From Pseudomonas fluorescens (GTDB taxonomy: Bacteria > Pseudomonadota > Gammaproteobacteria > Pseudomonadales > Pseudomonadaceae), in contig NZ_CABVHY010000036.1 of assembly GCF_902497875.1 (NCBI RefSeq), forward strand, positions 1-64,000: a stretch of DNA of 64,000 nucleotides. The letters are read 5' to 3'. A program made the translations under genes and the position numbers. Numbering within the stretch: position 1 is the first letter of the stretch; each line of letters begins with the position of its first letter. Below the pieces are notes generated by a model that made no database searches, had not been told where the DNA came from, and was given only the letters and a program-made list of their open reading frames with translations. Below, in pieces: positions 9,433-17,695 of the stretch.

Positions 9433-9712
9433 AGCGGTATCTCGGATTTTTTATAGAGTGTTGTGGTTCAACGAAGGGGCAGCAGTAAAACCCGTGGCCG
9501 TGAACGGTCGATGAACGGAGGGTGTCTCTGGAAGGGGCCGGACTTTATCACACCGCAGGCCGATTCCTGCGGCCTGTGACGATCTGCCGCCAGAGAGTGC
9601 AGCGTGGTTAAACCGCTGGCGGATTCTCTCTGTTAAGATTCGCGATCCTCTTTTTATCTCCAGTCAGTGGGCCCTCGGGCTATCGCTGGTGTCGTTGTTT
9701 GCGGAGTTATGC

Positions 9713-10867
9713 ATGTTGTTGCCCATTTTGCTGTTGTCGGCCGCCGGTTTTACCGTGCTGACCACAGAGTTCATCATCGTCGGCCTTTTGCCATCCATCG
9801 CCCGCGATCTGGATGTCAGTGTTTCCCAAGCCGGTTTGTTGGTGACCTTGTTCGCTTTTACCGTGGCCGCCTTCGGGCCATTTCTGACCGCCTGGTGTGC
9901 TCGATTCGAGCGTAAACGGCTGTTTATCACGGTCTTGGTGATGTTCGGGCTGGCCAACACCTTGGCGATGCTTGCGCCCAACATCGGTGTCATGGCGGTT
10001 GCCCGGTTGATTCCCGCCCTCGGTTTGCCAGTGTTCTGGGCTTTGGCCAGTGAGACGGCGGTGGGGATCGTCGGGCCGGATTACGCCGGACGGGCGATTG
10101 CGAAAATCGGTTTCGGGATAGTCTGCGCCACCGTATTCGGGATTCCCGTGGGTACGCTGATCTGCGATGCCTTCGGCTGGCGCAGTGTGTTTGGCATTCT
10201 GGCGGTGATCGCTTTCGCCAAGGCGTTGCTGCTGTTCGTCTATTTACCGCAAACCGACTTGCACAAACAGCAGGTGAGTTTCCGTTCGCAGTTGAAGATT
10301 CTGCGCAGTCCGTTGATGCAGGGGCATGTCCTGTTGTCGATCCTGGTGTTCAGCGGCATGTTCACCGCTTACACCTATCTGGCCGACATCCTCGAGCGGC
10401 TGGCCGGTTTCAACGGCAACCTGGTTGGCTGGTGCCTGATGGGCTTCGGTGCGATGGGGCTGATCGGCAACTCGCTGGGCGGACGCATGGTCGATCGCCA
10501 TCCGCTGATCGCCTCGATGGTGTTCTGTGCCTTCATGATCGGCGGCATGGTGGCGCTGGTGCCGGCCATTCATTCGACGCTGGGGCTGGTGGCGGCTATG
10601 GGCATCTGGGGTGTCACCCAGGCGGCGCTGTTCCTGGTCAGTCATGTGCGCTTGATAAAGGTCGCACCCCAGGCGCCGGCCTTCGCCGCTTCACTGAATA
10701 TCGCCGGCGCCAATCTGGGGATCGGCTTGGGCGCGATGGTCGGTGGTCGGGTGATCGATACCCTGGGGCTGGGCAGTCTCGGCTTTGCGGCAGCGGGCTT
10801 TATCTTGCTGTCGATCCTGCTGGCGTTGTTGCTGATGGCCGCCAAACCCCGGGCGGCCTGCGCCTGA
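9713..10867 (+). CDS. MFS efflux transporter, DHA1 (AraJ/YdhP-like)
   Basis: A 384-residue major facilitator protein with 12 predicted helices. Motif A-like loop between helices 2 and 3 (ARFERKRLF) and an acidic residue in helix 1 (TTEFIIVGLLPSIA) match the drug:H+ antiporter-1 AraJ/YdhP/NepI branch. GGAG six bases upstream supports the ATG at 9713; a TTG at 9689 is in frame. Substrate unknown; members export drugs, sugars or purine ribonucleosides. Four bases separate its stop from that of the convergent LysR gene. Confidence 0.88.
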   Translation: MLLPILLLSAAGFTVLTTEFIIVGLLPSIARDLDVSVSQAGLLVTLFAFTVAAFGPFLTAWCARFERKRLFITVLVMFGLANTLAMLAPNIGVMAVARLIPALGLPVFWALASETAVGIVGPDYAGRAIAKIGFGIVCATVFGIPVGTLICDAFGWRSVFGILAVIAFAKALLLFVYLPQTDLHKQQVSFRSQLKILRSPLMQGHVLLSILVFSGMFTAYTYLADILERLAGFNGNLVGWCLMGFGAMGLIGNSLGGRMVDRHPLIASMVFCAFMIGGMVALVPAIHSTLGLVAAMGIWGVTQAALFLVSHVRLIKVAPQAPAFAASLNIAGANLGIGLGAMVGGRVIDTLGLGSLGFAAAGFILLSILLALLLMAAKPRAACA

Positions 10868-10871
10868 ACTT

Positions 10872-11777
10872 TCAGATAGTGATCGCGGTAAACAGTTCGC
10901 GTCGGGCACCTTCGGTAATGGCGACGATGCCGGGGTGCTTGACCTTGCGCTCCACCGAAATGGCGTAGAAGGATTCGCTGACGGCATCGGTCTGGCCAAT
11001 CAACTCCACGCCGTACTGACGCTTCACTTCATCGGTAATCACGCTCGGGGCGATGAATATCCCGCTGCCGGATTGACCGAAGGCCTGCATCAGCGCGCTG
11101 TCATCGAACTCGCCGACGATCCGCGGCTGGATCTGCTGTTCGGCAAACCAGCGCAGCAAACGACTGCGGACCACGGTTTCTTGCCCTGGAATCAACAGTG
11201 GAGCGCCGTGCAGACCCCGTGGGAAGTCTTTTCCGTAACGTGCAGCCAGCGCCGCGGTGGCAAAAAAACTGATGCCGCATTCGCCGAGTTTCTGGCTGTA
11301 GCCCTTGATGTCCAGATGCGACGGCATCGGGCTGTCGGAGATCACCAGGTCCAGGCGCTGAATCGCCAGGTCGGCCAGTAGCCGTTCAAGCTTGTCTTCA
11401 CGGCAGGTAATGCGCAGAGGTTCGCTCAATTCCATGGTCGGCGCGATCAGCCGATAGACGATCGACTTGGGCACCACGTCGGCCACCCCGACCCGGAACA
11501 GGAGCTGCTGCTCGTTGGGCTGGGCCCTGAGCATGGCCTCCAGCTCGCCACCGAGCTGGAACATCTGTTCGGCGTACGGCAGGGTCTGGCGTCCGGCTTC
11601 CGTCAGCTCGAGCTGGCGCCCGACCCGGCGAAACAACTCGATCCCGTAGGTCTGTTCGAGCAGGCTGATTTGCCCGCTGATGGTCTGGGGTGTCAGGTTC
11701 AGCTGCTCGCAGGCCCGAACGATGCTGCCCGTCTTGGCCACCACCCAGAAGTAATGCAGTTGCCGATAATTAAGCAT
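10872..11777 (-). CDS. nhaR: LysR-type regulator, NhaR-like
   Basis: A 301-residue LysR regulator. The N-terminal start (MLNYRQLHYFWVVAKTGSI) and winged HTH (SIVRACEQLNLTPQTISGQI) are characteristic of NhaR, the activator of Na+/H+ antiporter genes in enterobacteria. The C-terminal ~210 residues are the effector-binding domain. No antiporter gene is adjacent, so the regulated target here is unknown; the neighbouring MFS gene is convergent. The symbol is by family resemblance only. Confidence 0.8.
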   Translation of the reverse strand: MLNYRQLHYFWVVAKTGSIVRACEQLNLTPQTISGQISLLEQTYGIELFRRVGRQLELTEAGRQTLPYAEQMFQLGGELEAMLRAQPNEQQLLFRVGVADVVPKSIVYRLIAPTMELSEPLRITCREDKLERLLADLAIQRLDLVISDSPMPSHLDIKGYSQKLGECGISFFATAALAARYGKDFPRGLHGAPLLIPGQETVVRSRLLRWFAEQQIQPRIVGEFDDSALMQAFGQSGSGIFIAPSVITDEVKRQYGVELIGQTDAVSESFYAISVERKVKHPGIVAITEGARRELFTAITI

Positions 11778-11910
11778 AAATAGAATTCAGTTCGTAAAAA
11801 CCGAAGTATAGCTGCTAAAAATACGAATTTTCCTGAAGTGTTTTGCTGCTTAGAATGCAGCGCTATCGACGGGCCATCACTTTGGGGCCGTGCGTTATAT
11901 CGAGGAAGAC

Positions 11911-12165
11911 ATGATGAAACTCACATCCATAGGCGCCGCTTCGCTGCTGGCGCTTTCCGTGTTGGCACTCAGTGGCTGCGACCAGGTCGAGAAAAGCACT
12001 CAGCAAGTGATGGACAAAGCGGCCGAGACGGCGAAACAGGCCATTGACGATACCCGGATAGCCGCGGAGCAAGCATTACGCGACACGACTCAAGACATTC
12101 TTGGCAACAAGGAAAAGCCCGCTGACGAGCGCCAACAGCGCGAAGACTCGTCGCAGGAAATCTAA
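11911..12165 (+). CDS. small lipoprotein with helical tail
   Basis: An 84-residue predicted lipoprotein: signal sequence MMKLTSIGAASLLALSVLAL, lipobox LSGC, then a charged amphipathic helical region rich in Ala, Lys, Asp and Gln (heptad-like VMDKAAETAKQAIDDTR). Resembles entericidin-sized or apolipoprotein-like envelope proteins but I cannot name the family. GAGGAAGA precedes the ATG; a GTG seven codons upstream is in frame. The next gene, terC-like, begins 29 bases downstream on the same strand and may be co-transcribed. Confidence 0.75.
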   Translation: MMKLTSIGAASLLALSVLALSGCDQVEKSTQQVMDKAAETAKQAIDDTRIAAEQALRDTTQDILGNKEKPADERQQREDSSQEI

Positions 12166-12194
12166 CCCGTCATACACCGAGTCAGGACTGACCC

Positions 12195-12944
12195 ATGGAT
12201 TACCTAGTACAACTCGCCGCCAGCCCCACCGCTTGGGTTGCCTTGGCCACCTTGATCGTCATGGAAATCGTGCTTGGCATCGACAACCTGATTTTTATCT
12301 CGATCCTGACCAACAAGCTACCTGAACAGCACCGGGCCAAAGCGCGGCGCATCGGCATCAGCATGGCGCTGATTCTGCGTCTGGGTCTGCTCAGCACTAT
12401 TGCGTTCATCGTGCAGTTGACCGAACCGGTCATCGATGTGTTCGGCCAGGTATTCTCCTGGAAAGACATGATCCTGATTGCCGGCGGTCTGTTCCTGCTG
12501 TGGAAAGCCACGACGGAGATCCATCACAGCATGGACCCGGAGTCGCAGGATACGACCTCCGCGACCTCAGGCGTGTCCATTGGGTTTGCGGCAGCGATCG
12601 GTCAGATCCTGATGCTCGATATGGTGTTCTCGATCGACAGCATCATTACCGCTGTTGGCATGACCGAGCACTTGCCGATCATGATCATCGCGGTGGTGGT
12701 CTCGGTACTGGTGATGTTGCTCGCGGCCGAACCGCTGGCGAAGTTCATCAACGACAACCCGACGGTGGTGATGCTGGCCCTGGGCTTCCTGATCATGATC
12801 GGCATGACCCTGATCGCTGAAGGCTTCGGCGCCCATGTGCCGAAAGGCTACGTCTACGCGGCCATGGCCTTCTCGGCAGCGATTGAAAGCTTGAACATGC
12901 TCTCGCGTCGCGCTCGGCAAAAGCGCCAGGCTGTTGAAGCTTAA
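12195..12944 (+). CDS. TerC family integral membrane protein
   Basis: A 249-residue protein with about seven helices, of the TerC/YgdQ family. It has the paired acidic motifs typical of TerC: EIVLGIDNLIFISIL near residue 22 and LDMVFSIDSIITAVGM near 141. The family is associated with metal (Mn2+) export or co-translocational metalation and, in other members, tellurite resistance. No tellurite operon is present here. A strong terminator follows. Confidence 0.88.
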   Translation: MDYLVQLAASPTAWVALATLIVMEIVLGIDNLIFISILTNKLPEQHRAKARRIGISMALILRLGLLSTIAFIVQLTEPVIDVFGQVFSWKDMILIAGGLFLLWKATTEIHHSMDPESQDTTSATSGVSIGFAAAIGQILMLDMVFSIDSIITAVGMTEHLPIMIIAVVVSVLVMLLAAEPLAKFINDNPTVVMLALGFLIMIGMTLIAEGFGAHVPKGYVYAAMAFSAAIESLNMLSRRARQKRQAVEA

Positions 12945-12960
12945 TCAGAGGCCACACTAA

Positions 12961-13002
12961 ACGGTCGTCTGTGCTCGAAAGGGCGCAGACGACCGTTTTT
13001 TT
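12961..13002 (+). terminator. rho-independent terminator after terC-like gene
   Basis: An 11-bp stem (ACGGTCGTCTG pairing with CAGACGACCGT) followed by a T7 run. Confidence 0.9.
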
Positions 13003-13022
13003 ATGGGGGATTCAAATGCCAA

Positions 13023-13190
13023 TCAGTGCACGCCAGCGGCGCGCCGGTCGGGTTTTGCATTTTTGCCCGGTGCTGCGGGTTGGTGCGGGTGGTGATGTCT
13101 GCGAGTAATGCGCAGTACGCCCCACAGCATCGCGGCGGCAACGGCCAGCCAGCCACAGATCAGCATGAAGATTGTCGTTGCCAGGCTCAT
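13023..13190 (-). CDS. small single-pass membrane protein (55 aa)
   Basis: A 55-residue protein with one N-terminal membrane helix (about residues 3-25) and a basic, His/Pro-rich cytoplasmic tail (RRHHHPHQPAAPGK). The ribosome-binding site AAGGAGG six bases upstream of the ATG at 13190 is near-perfect and argues strongly for translation. Longer in-frame starts lack such a site. No family recognised. Confidence 0.65.
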   Translation of the reverse strand: MSLATTIFMLICGWLAVAAAMLWGVLRITRRHHHPHQPAAPGKNAKPDRRAAGVH

Positions 13191-13410
13191 ACGTGCCTCC
13201 TTGTGTCCGGCTGCGGACACACACTCCTGCAAGGGACAGTCTAGCCGCACCCTGTGTTTCAAGCTATCGACCAACAGTCGAGACCTATCAACCAGTTCGC
13301 TCTATCGATCGTTGCCAACTGCCGGTTAAGGCTATACCGACGCTCAAGACCGTCCTATGATCGAGACCCAAGCCGGGAGTGTGTTTGCCTGGCGTCTGAA
13401 CAAGAGAGTG

Positions 13411-14088
13411 ATGATGTTGCGGGTATTTTCTCGATTTCGATTGGCGCTGTTGGCCAGTGCCTGTGTTCTGAGTCTGGCCGGTTGCGCCGGCAGCGTGCAG
13501 CCCGAGATCCAGCGCTTGCCGGAGCGTGTCGAGCTCAGCGGCGTGCCGTTCTTTCGTAGCGAGCTTTATCAGAGTGGGCCCGCAACCCTGGCCAGCATGC
13601 TGTCCCAGCAGGGCATCGTGATTACCCCGGGGCTATTGGACAAGCCACTGCATCTACCAGGCGCTGAAGACCGGTTGCAGCAGAACATGCAGAACCTGGC
13701 CCGCGAGTACGGCCTGGTGGTTTATCCACTCGATAGCACGCTTCCTGCGCTGTTAACCCAGGTCGCGGCCGGTTATCCGGTGCTGGTGCGCTTCACTGAA
13801 GGCTCGGCATTCTGGTCCGGGCCAAGGTATGCGGTACTCGCCGGCTACAACCGGCATAAGCAGACCGTCCTGCTGCGGGCGGGGATGAACCGTCGCCTGC
13901 TGATGGACTTCAAATCGTTTGAGTCTGCCTGGGAAAACGCTGGCAGTTGGGCCGTGCTCATCCAGGGGCCGACACAGATTCCTGCCGCAGTCGACTCCCG
14001 GCGCTGGCTTAAAGCAGCCGATGAGCTGGCTCAGGCCGGTCAGGAACAGGCCGCGGCGAGAGCGACTAAAGCCTTGAGTGCGCACTGA
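13411..14088 (+). CDS. C39-peptidase-fold lipoprotein lacking catalytic Cys and His
   Basis: About 225 residues: signal sequence with lipobox LAGC (Cys near residue 25), then a papain-like C39 (bacteriocin-processing) domain. In active relatives the catalytic cysteine lies in a Q-C-G-P motif; here the residues are QSGP (Ser near residue 55). The catalytic histidine, usually in an HYxVxxGY motif, is replaced by Arg (PRYAVLAGYN, near residue 139). The domain is otherwise well preserved. It therefore looks like an outer-membrane-anchored pseudo-peptidase, perhaps a binding module. Related Pseudomonas lipoproteins often carry TPR repeats after this domain; here only a short helical tail follows. 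Confidence 0.75.
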   Translation: MMLRVFSRFRLALLASACVLSLAGCAGSVQPEIQRLPERVELSGVPFFRSELYQSGPATLASMLSQQGIVITPGLLDKPLHLPGAEDRLQQNMQNLAREYGLVVYPLDSTLPALLTQVAAGYPVLVRFTEGSAFWSGPRYAVLAGYNRHKQTVLLRAGMNRRLLMDFKSFESAWENAGSWAVLIQGPTQIPAAVDSRRWLKAADELAQAGQEQAAARATKALSAH

Positions 14089-14134
14089 CTCAAAGCATGA
14101 AAAACGGCGCTGTCGATTGCCGTTGATGGTGAAG

Positions 14135-14162
14135 ACCCTGACATGACAGTCAGGGCTTTTTG
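14135..14162. terminator. hairpin terminator between convergent genes
   Basis: CCCTGAC and GTCAGGG arms with a six-base loop followed by CTTTTT, placed between the C39-like lipoprotein gene and pbpG. Confidence 0.75.
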
Positions 14163-14175
14163 CGTTTATCCAGCG

Positions 14176-15114
14176 CTATTCAGCCGTCTGGACCACCTCG
14201 CCTTGGCGGCTCTTGAGATTCTTGGCGGCCTTGTATTGCAAGGCCGCCCCAGGTACCGAACCGCTTTTCCCGGTTTCGAGCCACTTGCGGATACGGCTGG
14301 CATCGGCGAAATGGGTATATTTGCCAAAGGCGTCAAGGATCACCAGGGCGACCTGACGATTGGCCATGCGGGTCACCAGGACCAGGCAGTGACCCGCCTG
14401 GTTGGTAAAACCGGTCTTGGTCAGCTCGATGTCCCAGTTGTCCTTTCTGACCAAGTGATCGGTATTGCGAAAGCCCAGGCTATAAGTGGGCTTGCGGAAG
14501 GTCACGGTCTTTTCCTTGGTGGTACTTAGCTCGCTCAGCATCGGGTACTTGTGGGCGGCCCGTACCAGCTTGCTCAAATCGCGGGCAGTGGAAACGTTAC
14601 GAGTCGACAGACCGGTAGGCTCCACGTAATGGGTGCTGGTCATGCCCAGTGCCTTGGCCTTGGCGTTCATCGCGGCGATAAACGCGACGTAACCGCCAGG
14701 GTAGTGATGGGCCAGGCTGGCGGCTGCACGGTTCTCCGAGGACATCAGGGTGATCAGCAGCATGTCCTTGCGGCTCAATTCGCTGTTGAGTTTGACGCGG
14801 GAGAACACGCCTTTCATTTCCGGGGTGTCGCTGATCGACACGGAAATGTACTCGTCCATCGACTGTTTGGCTTCGAGAATGATCAAGCCGGTCATCAGTT
14901 TGGTAACCGATGCGATAGGAACGACGACGTCCGGGTTGCTCGCATAGATGATCTTGTTGGTCTGCAAGTCGATCAGCATCGCGCTGCCGGAGGCAATGTG
15001 CAGTTGGGAGGTATCTCGAGGGGCTTCGATGGTTTCACGAGCATAGAGGCTCGGCGTGGTGAAAGTGCCTGTAAATGCAAAAAATAGGCTGAGGATAGAA
15101 ATACGGATTTTCAC
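14176..15114 (-). CDS. pbpG: D-alanyl-D-alanine endopeptidase PbpG (PBP7)
   Basis: About 312 residues, S11 peptidase family. A signal peptide (KIRISILSLFFAFTGTFTT) is followed by all three penicillin-binding motifs: SVTK (catalytic Ser near residue 69), SEN of the SxN motif (near 126) and KTG (in TKTGFTNQAGH). PBP7 cleaves D-Ala-DAP cross-links in periplasmic peptidoglycan and is a low-molecular-mass, non-essential PBP. The GTG at 15114 is preferred because it places the signal peptide at the N-terminus; a TTG at 15153 would add 13 residues. Confidence 0.88.
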   Translation of the reverse strand: MKIRISILSLFFAFTGTFTTPSLYARETIEAPRDTSQLHIASGSAMLIDLQTNKIIYASNPDVVVPIASVTKLMTGLIILEAKQSMDEYISVSISDTPEMKGVFSRVKLNSELSRKDMLLITLMSSENRAAASLAHHYPGGYVAFIAAMNAKAKALGMTSTHYVEPTGLSTRNVSTARDLSKLVRAAHKYPMLSELSTTKEKTVTFRKPTYSLGFRNTDHLVRKDNWDIELTKTGFTNQAGHCLVLVTRMANRQVALVILDAFGKYTHFADASRIRKWLETGKSGSVPGAALQYKAAKNLKSRQGEVVQTAE

Positions 15115-15500
15115 GCGGGCGGACTCGTTAAAGGTGGATATGCCGTCGTGCAACGGGCTTTACTCGAAGAAACGTTACATTTTATGAGTATGTGCCAGGA
15201 AAGCGCTACACGCCTGCGATACAGGGGCTTTGGATGAACTAAATTTAACGGTGTAACAGTTACTTATCAGTCTGGATGGCCTTTGGTTCGGACCGTCCTG
15301 TGTCGCGCCAAAACAAAGAACCCCGCCAGATGGGCGCAATGCATCGAGCGTTTGCACCCGCAGTCGGCCTGGAAGCTGCACGCTGTTTTTGCCCAATGTA
15401 CGAAAGCCACTCATCAAGTTGATGTTGCTGAAAGCGGTGCGCTCCACCACAATAACAACGTAGCTCCAATGTAGCTACAAAATAACGACGAGGTATTACC
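15115..15500. other. intergenic region between pbpG and the toxin-antitoxin pair
   Basis: About 390 bases without a convincing gene. It holds the divergent promoter regions of pbpG and the relB/yafQ pair. ORFs here lack ribosome-binding sites and recognisable protein sequence. The candidate antitoxin operator at its right end is listed separately. Confidence 0.5.
15460..15478. promoter_or_regulatory. candidate operator of the relB/yafQ-like pair
   Basis: An inverted repeat, GTAGCT-N7-AGCTAC, lies 22 bases before the antitoxin ATG and just before its ribosome-binding site (GACGAGG). Ribbon-helix-helix antitoxins of this class autoregulate by binding such palindromes at their promoter (family knowledge); binding here is inferred. 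Confidence 0.5.
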
Positions 15501-15791
15501 ATGGGTGCATTGCTGAAAACGACCGATGTGCGTTGCCGCATCGACGAGGATTTGAAGAAGCAAGCCACTGAGGTCTTGAGTGCTTGCGGGCTTAGCCTCA
15601 GTGACGCGATGCGGCTTTTTCTTCGCCAGGTTGTGTCAACGCAGGGCTTGCCTTTTGAAGTACGCGTCCCTTCGGAGAAAACCGCTCGTGCCATGGTACA
15701 GGCGCGGGAAATTCGCCGTCAGTTCGACTCGGTAGACGACATGCTAAGGGATGCAGATGGCGAAGCCGGAGAAAAAGCAGAAACGCGCTGA
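15501..15791 (+). CDS. RelB/DinJ-family antitoxin
   Basis: A 96-residue protein with an N-terminal ribbon-helix-helix DNA-binding region (VRCRIDEDLKKQATEVLSAC) and the RelB/DinJ motif GLSLSDAMRLFLRQVV. The charged C-terminal half should wrap and neutralise the toxin. GACGAGG precedes the ATG. The 3' end overlaps the toxin ORF by 41 bases, implying translational coupling. Confidence 0.85.
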   Translation: MGALLKTTDVRCRIDEDLKKQATEVLSACGLSLSDAMRLFLRQVVSTQGLPFEVRVPSEKTARAMVQAREIRRQFDSVDDMLRDADGEAGEKAETR

Positions 15792-16071
15792 GCTTCCAAA
15801 ACAGTGCGCGCAAACGTCGGAATTCAAAAAATCCTGGGAGCGTTATAAGCGGGCTGGCCGCCGTGACATGAATGAGGTCCGTGAGGTGATGGTTATGCTG
15901 TTTCTTGGAGAGCAGCTACCGGCCGAGTATCTCGATCATGCCTTGACTGGGGATTGGGAGGGCTTTCGGGAATGTCATATAGGCGGCGACTTCCTGATGA
16001 TCTATGAACACTCAAGGGCCGATCTGATTACCTTCGTCGATCTCGGGAGTCATTCCGAGCTGTTCAGATAG
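15751..16071 (+). CDS. YafQ-family mRNA interferase toxin
   Basis: A 106-residue RelE-superfamily toxin. The YafQ active-site pattern is complete: DH of YLDHALTGDW, CHI and the Asp of GGDF in the segment after FREC, and the His of the C-terminal GSHSELF motif. YafQ toxins cleave mRNA in the ribosomal A site. The N-terminus is about 14 residues longer than E. coli YafQ and very basic, and a start at the internal MAK (15757) is possible. A terminator follows, so the pair is a complete two-gene operon. Confidence 0.83.
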   Translation: MQMAKPEKKQKRAELPKQCAQTSEFKKSWERYKRAGRRDMNEVREVMVMLFLGEQLPAEYLDHALTGDWEGFRECHIGGDFLMIYEHSRADLITFVDLGSHSELFR

Positions 16072-16102
16072 CGATGTCGACTTCACTGAATTTATTAGCA
16101 AA

Positions 16103-16140
16103 GCGCCGCTTACTCGTTTAGAGATAAGCGGCGTTTTTTA
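16103..16140 (+). terminator. rho-independent terminator of the toxin-antitoxin operon
   Basis: CGCCGCTTA and TAAGCGGCG arms with a loop of about 12 bases followed by a T6 tract. Confidence 0.8.
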
Positions 16141-16164
16141 TTGAGTGAAGCAGTGGCCAAATGA

Positions 16165-17019
16165 TCAGCCGTGCAACGTTTCCGCGGCGTACAACGTGTT
16201 TTCCAGCAGGCAGGCACGCGTCATCGGGCCGACCCCGCCTGGAACCGGAGTAATCCAGCCGGCGCGGGGCAGGGCGGTTTCATACACCACATCGCCGACC
16301 AGCTTGCCGTCTTCCTGGCGGTTGATGCCAACGTCGATGACGATTGCGCCTTCCTTGATCCACTCGCCTTTGACCAGGCCCGGCTTGCCGGCGGCCACCA
16401 CCACCAGATCGGCGCGGCCAACGTGGCCAGCCAGATCCTTGGTGAAGCGGTGAGTGACGGTGACGGTGCAGCCAGCCAGGAGCAACTCCATCGCCATCGG
16501 ACGGCCGACGATGTTGGAAGCACCCACCACGACCGCATCCATTCCATAAAGGTCGGCACCGGTACTTTCCAGCAGGGTGATGATGCCTTTTGGCGTGCAG
16601 GGACGAAGCAATGGGATGCGTTGTGCCAGGCGGCCGACGTTATAAGGATGGAAACCATCCACGTCCTTGTCCGGGCGAATGCGTTCCAGCAGTCTGGAAG
16701 CTTCCAGTTGTCCGGGAAGCGGCAGCTGAAGCAGGATGCCGTCGATGTTCGGGTCATCGTTGAGGCGATCGATCAGATCGGTCAAAGCTTGCTGGGTGGT
16801 GTCGGAGGGCAAGTCATAGGCCTGCGAAAGGAAGCCGACTTCTTCGCAGTCTTTACGCTTGTGCGAGACATAAACTTGAGAGGCGGGGTCGCTGCCGACC
16901 AGGATCACCGCGAGGCCGGGAGTGCGCAAGCCTTGCTGGCGACGCTCGGCGACACGTTTGGCGATCTGCTGGCGCAGGCGAGCGGCGATCGCTTTGCCGT
17001 CGATTAGTTGTGCAGTCAT
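16165..17019 (-). CDS. folD: bifunctional methylenetetrahydrofolate dehydrogenase/cyclohydrolase FolD
   Basis: A 284-residue FolD. It converts 5,10-methylene-THF to 10-formyl-THF in the cytoplasm, feeding purine and formyl-Met synthesis. Visible motifs: YVSHKRKDCEEVGF with the catalytic Tyr/Lys, the ILLQLPLP signature, DVDGFHPYNVG, and the Rossmann VVVGASNIVGRPMA followed by PGGVGPMTRA. Length and motifs are normal. The tRNA cluster lies upstream on the opposite strand, as in other pseudomonads. Confidence 0.96.
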   Translation of the reverse strand: MTAQLIDGKAIAARLRQQIAKRVAERRQQGLRTPGLAVILVGSDPASQVYVSHKRKDCEEVGFLSQAYDLPSDTTQQALTDLIDRLNDDPNIDGILLQLPLPGQLEASRLLERIRPDKDVDGFHPYNVGRLAQRIPLLRPCTPKGIITLLESTGADLYGMDAVVVGASNIVGRPMAMELLLAGCTVTVTHRFTKDLAGHVGRADLVVVAAGKPGLVKGEWIKEGAIVIDVGINRQEDGKLVGDVVYETALPRAGWITPVPGGVGPMTRACLLENTLYAAETLHG

Positions 17020-17151
17020 GACGCGTGATTAACCATCGAGAGGGGGAAGAAAAGAGAACGCATTCTCGCATGTCGTGACGTGAGGGCAAAGGCGCTTGGT
17101 CTGCAAATTCCCCTAACCCCTTTAATTAAATGAATTTTTTTCAAAAAAGAG

Positions 17152-17178
17152 TTGACGACCTACCGGACCACCTATAAC
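17152..17178 (+). promoter_or_regulatory. likely sigma70 promoter of the tRNA cluster
   Basis: TTGACG and TATAAC separated by 15 bases, preceded by an AT-rich stretch (about 17120-17150) that could act as an UP element. The next transcribed gene downstream is tRNA-Arg at 17299. The spacer is shorter than the usual 16-18. Confidence 0.55.
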
Positions 17179-17298
17179 ATTCGTCGCACTTGTCGGGCAC
17201 AGCCTAGCACTGGTTAAGAAGGTTGAGCAGAGTTGATGTTAACTCGGTAAGACTGAAAGCACTTAGTTTGTAATCGTCCAAGAATACAGATTAACAAG

Positions 17299-17375
17299 GC
17301 GCCCGTAGCTCAGCTGGATAGAGCATCCGCCTTCTAAGCGGATGGTCGCAGGTTCGAGTCCTGCCGGGTGCGCCA
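17299..17375 (+). tRNA. tRNA-Arg (TCT anticodon)
   Basis: A 77-base cloverleaf with acceptor GCGCCCG pairing to CGGGTGC (one G-T pair), D arm AGCTCAGCTGGATAGAGC, anticodon loop CTTCTAA, T loop GTTCGAGTC and encoded CCA. First of three tRNAs in a probable operon. Confidence 0.96.
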
Positions 17376-17415
17376 TTAGGCAGCTTTGGCACAAGTAACG
17401 CAACATGGCAATATG

Positions 17416-17491
17416 GTGGGCGTAGCTCAGTTGGTAGAGCACGGGATTGTGACTCCCGTTGTCGAGGGTTCGATCCCCTTCGTCCACCCCA
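17416..17491 (+). tRNA. tRNA-His (GTG anticodon)
   Basis: A 76-base cloverleaf with acceptor GTGGGCG, anticodon loop TTGTGAC and encoded CCA. The base before the acceptor (17415) is G and the discriminator is C, giving the G-1:C73 pair that identifies tRNA-His. Confidence 0.96.
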
Positions 17492-17499
17492 TATTTAGA

Positions 17500-17528
17500 A
17501 AGGCGCCAGATTAATAATCTGGCGCCTT
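17500..17528 (+). terminator. hairpin between tRNA-His and tRNA-Leu
   Basis: A 12-bp arm pair (AAGGCGCCAGAT with ATCTGGCGCCTT) followed by a short T run. It could be an attenuator or a processing structure within the tRNA operon. Confidence 0.6.
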
Positions 17529-17547
17529 TGCTTTAAAAGCTTGATAC

Positions 17548-17632
17548 GCGGACGTGGTGGAATTGGTAGACACACTGGATTTAGGTTCCAGCGCCGCAAG
17601 GTGTAAGAGTTCGAGTCTCTTCGTCCGCACCA
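17548..17632 (+). tRNA. tRNA-Leu (TAG anticodon)
   Basis: An 85-base class II tRNA with acceptor GCGGACG, anticodon loop TTTAGGT, a long variable arm and encoded CCA. Last of the three-tRNA cluster. Confidence 0.96.
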
Positions 17633-17657
17633 ATTAAGTGGCTATTTAATAGCAGAT

Positions 17658-17695
17658 AACGGCGCAGCACCTGAAAAGGGCTGCGCCGTTTTCGT
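17658..17695 (+). terminator. terminator of the tRNA cluster
   Basis: AACGGCGCAGC and GCTGCGCCGTT arms followed by TTTCGTTT, 25 bases after tRNA-Leu. Confidence 0.8.

Noticed and set aside
15260..15694. 144-codon minus-strand frame across the antitoxin start
   Set aside because: Overlaps the antitoxin gene and its operator, no ribosome-binding site or family resemblance.
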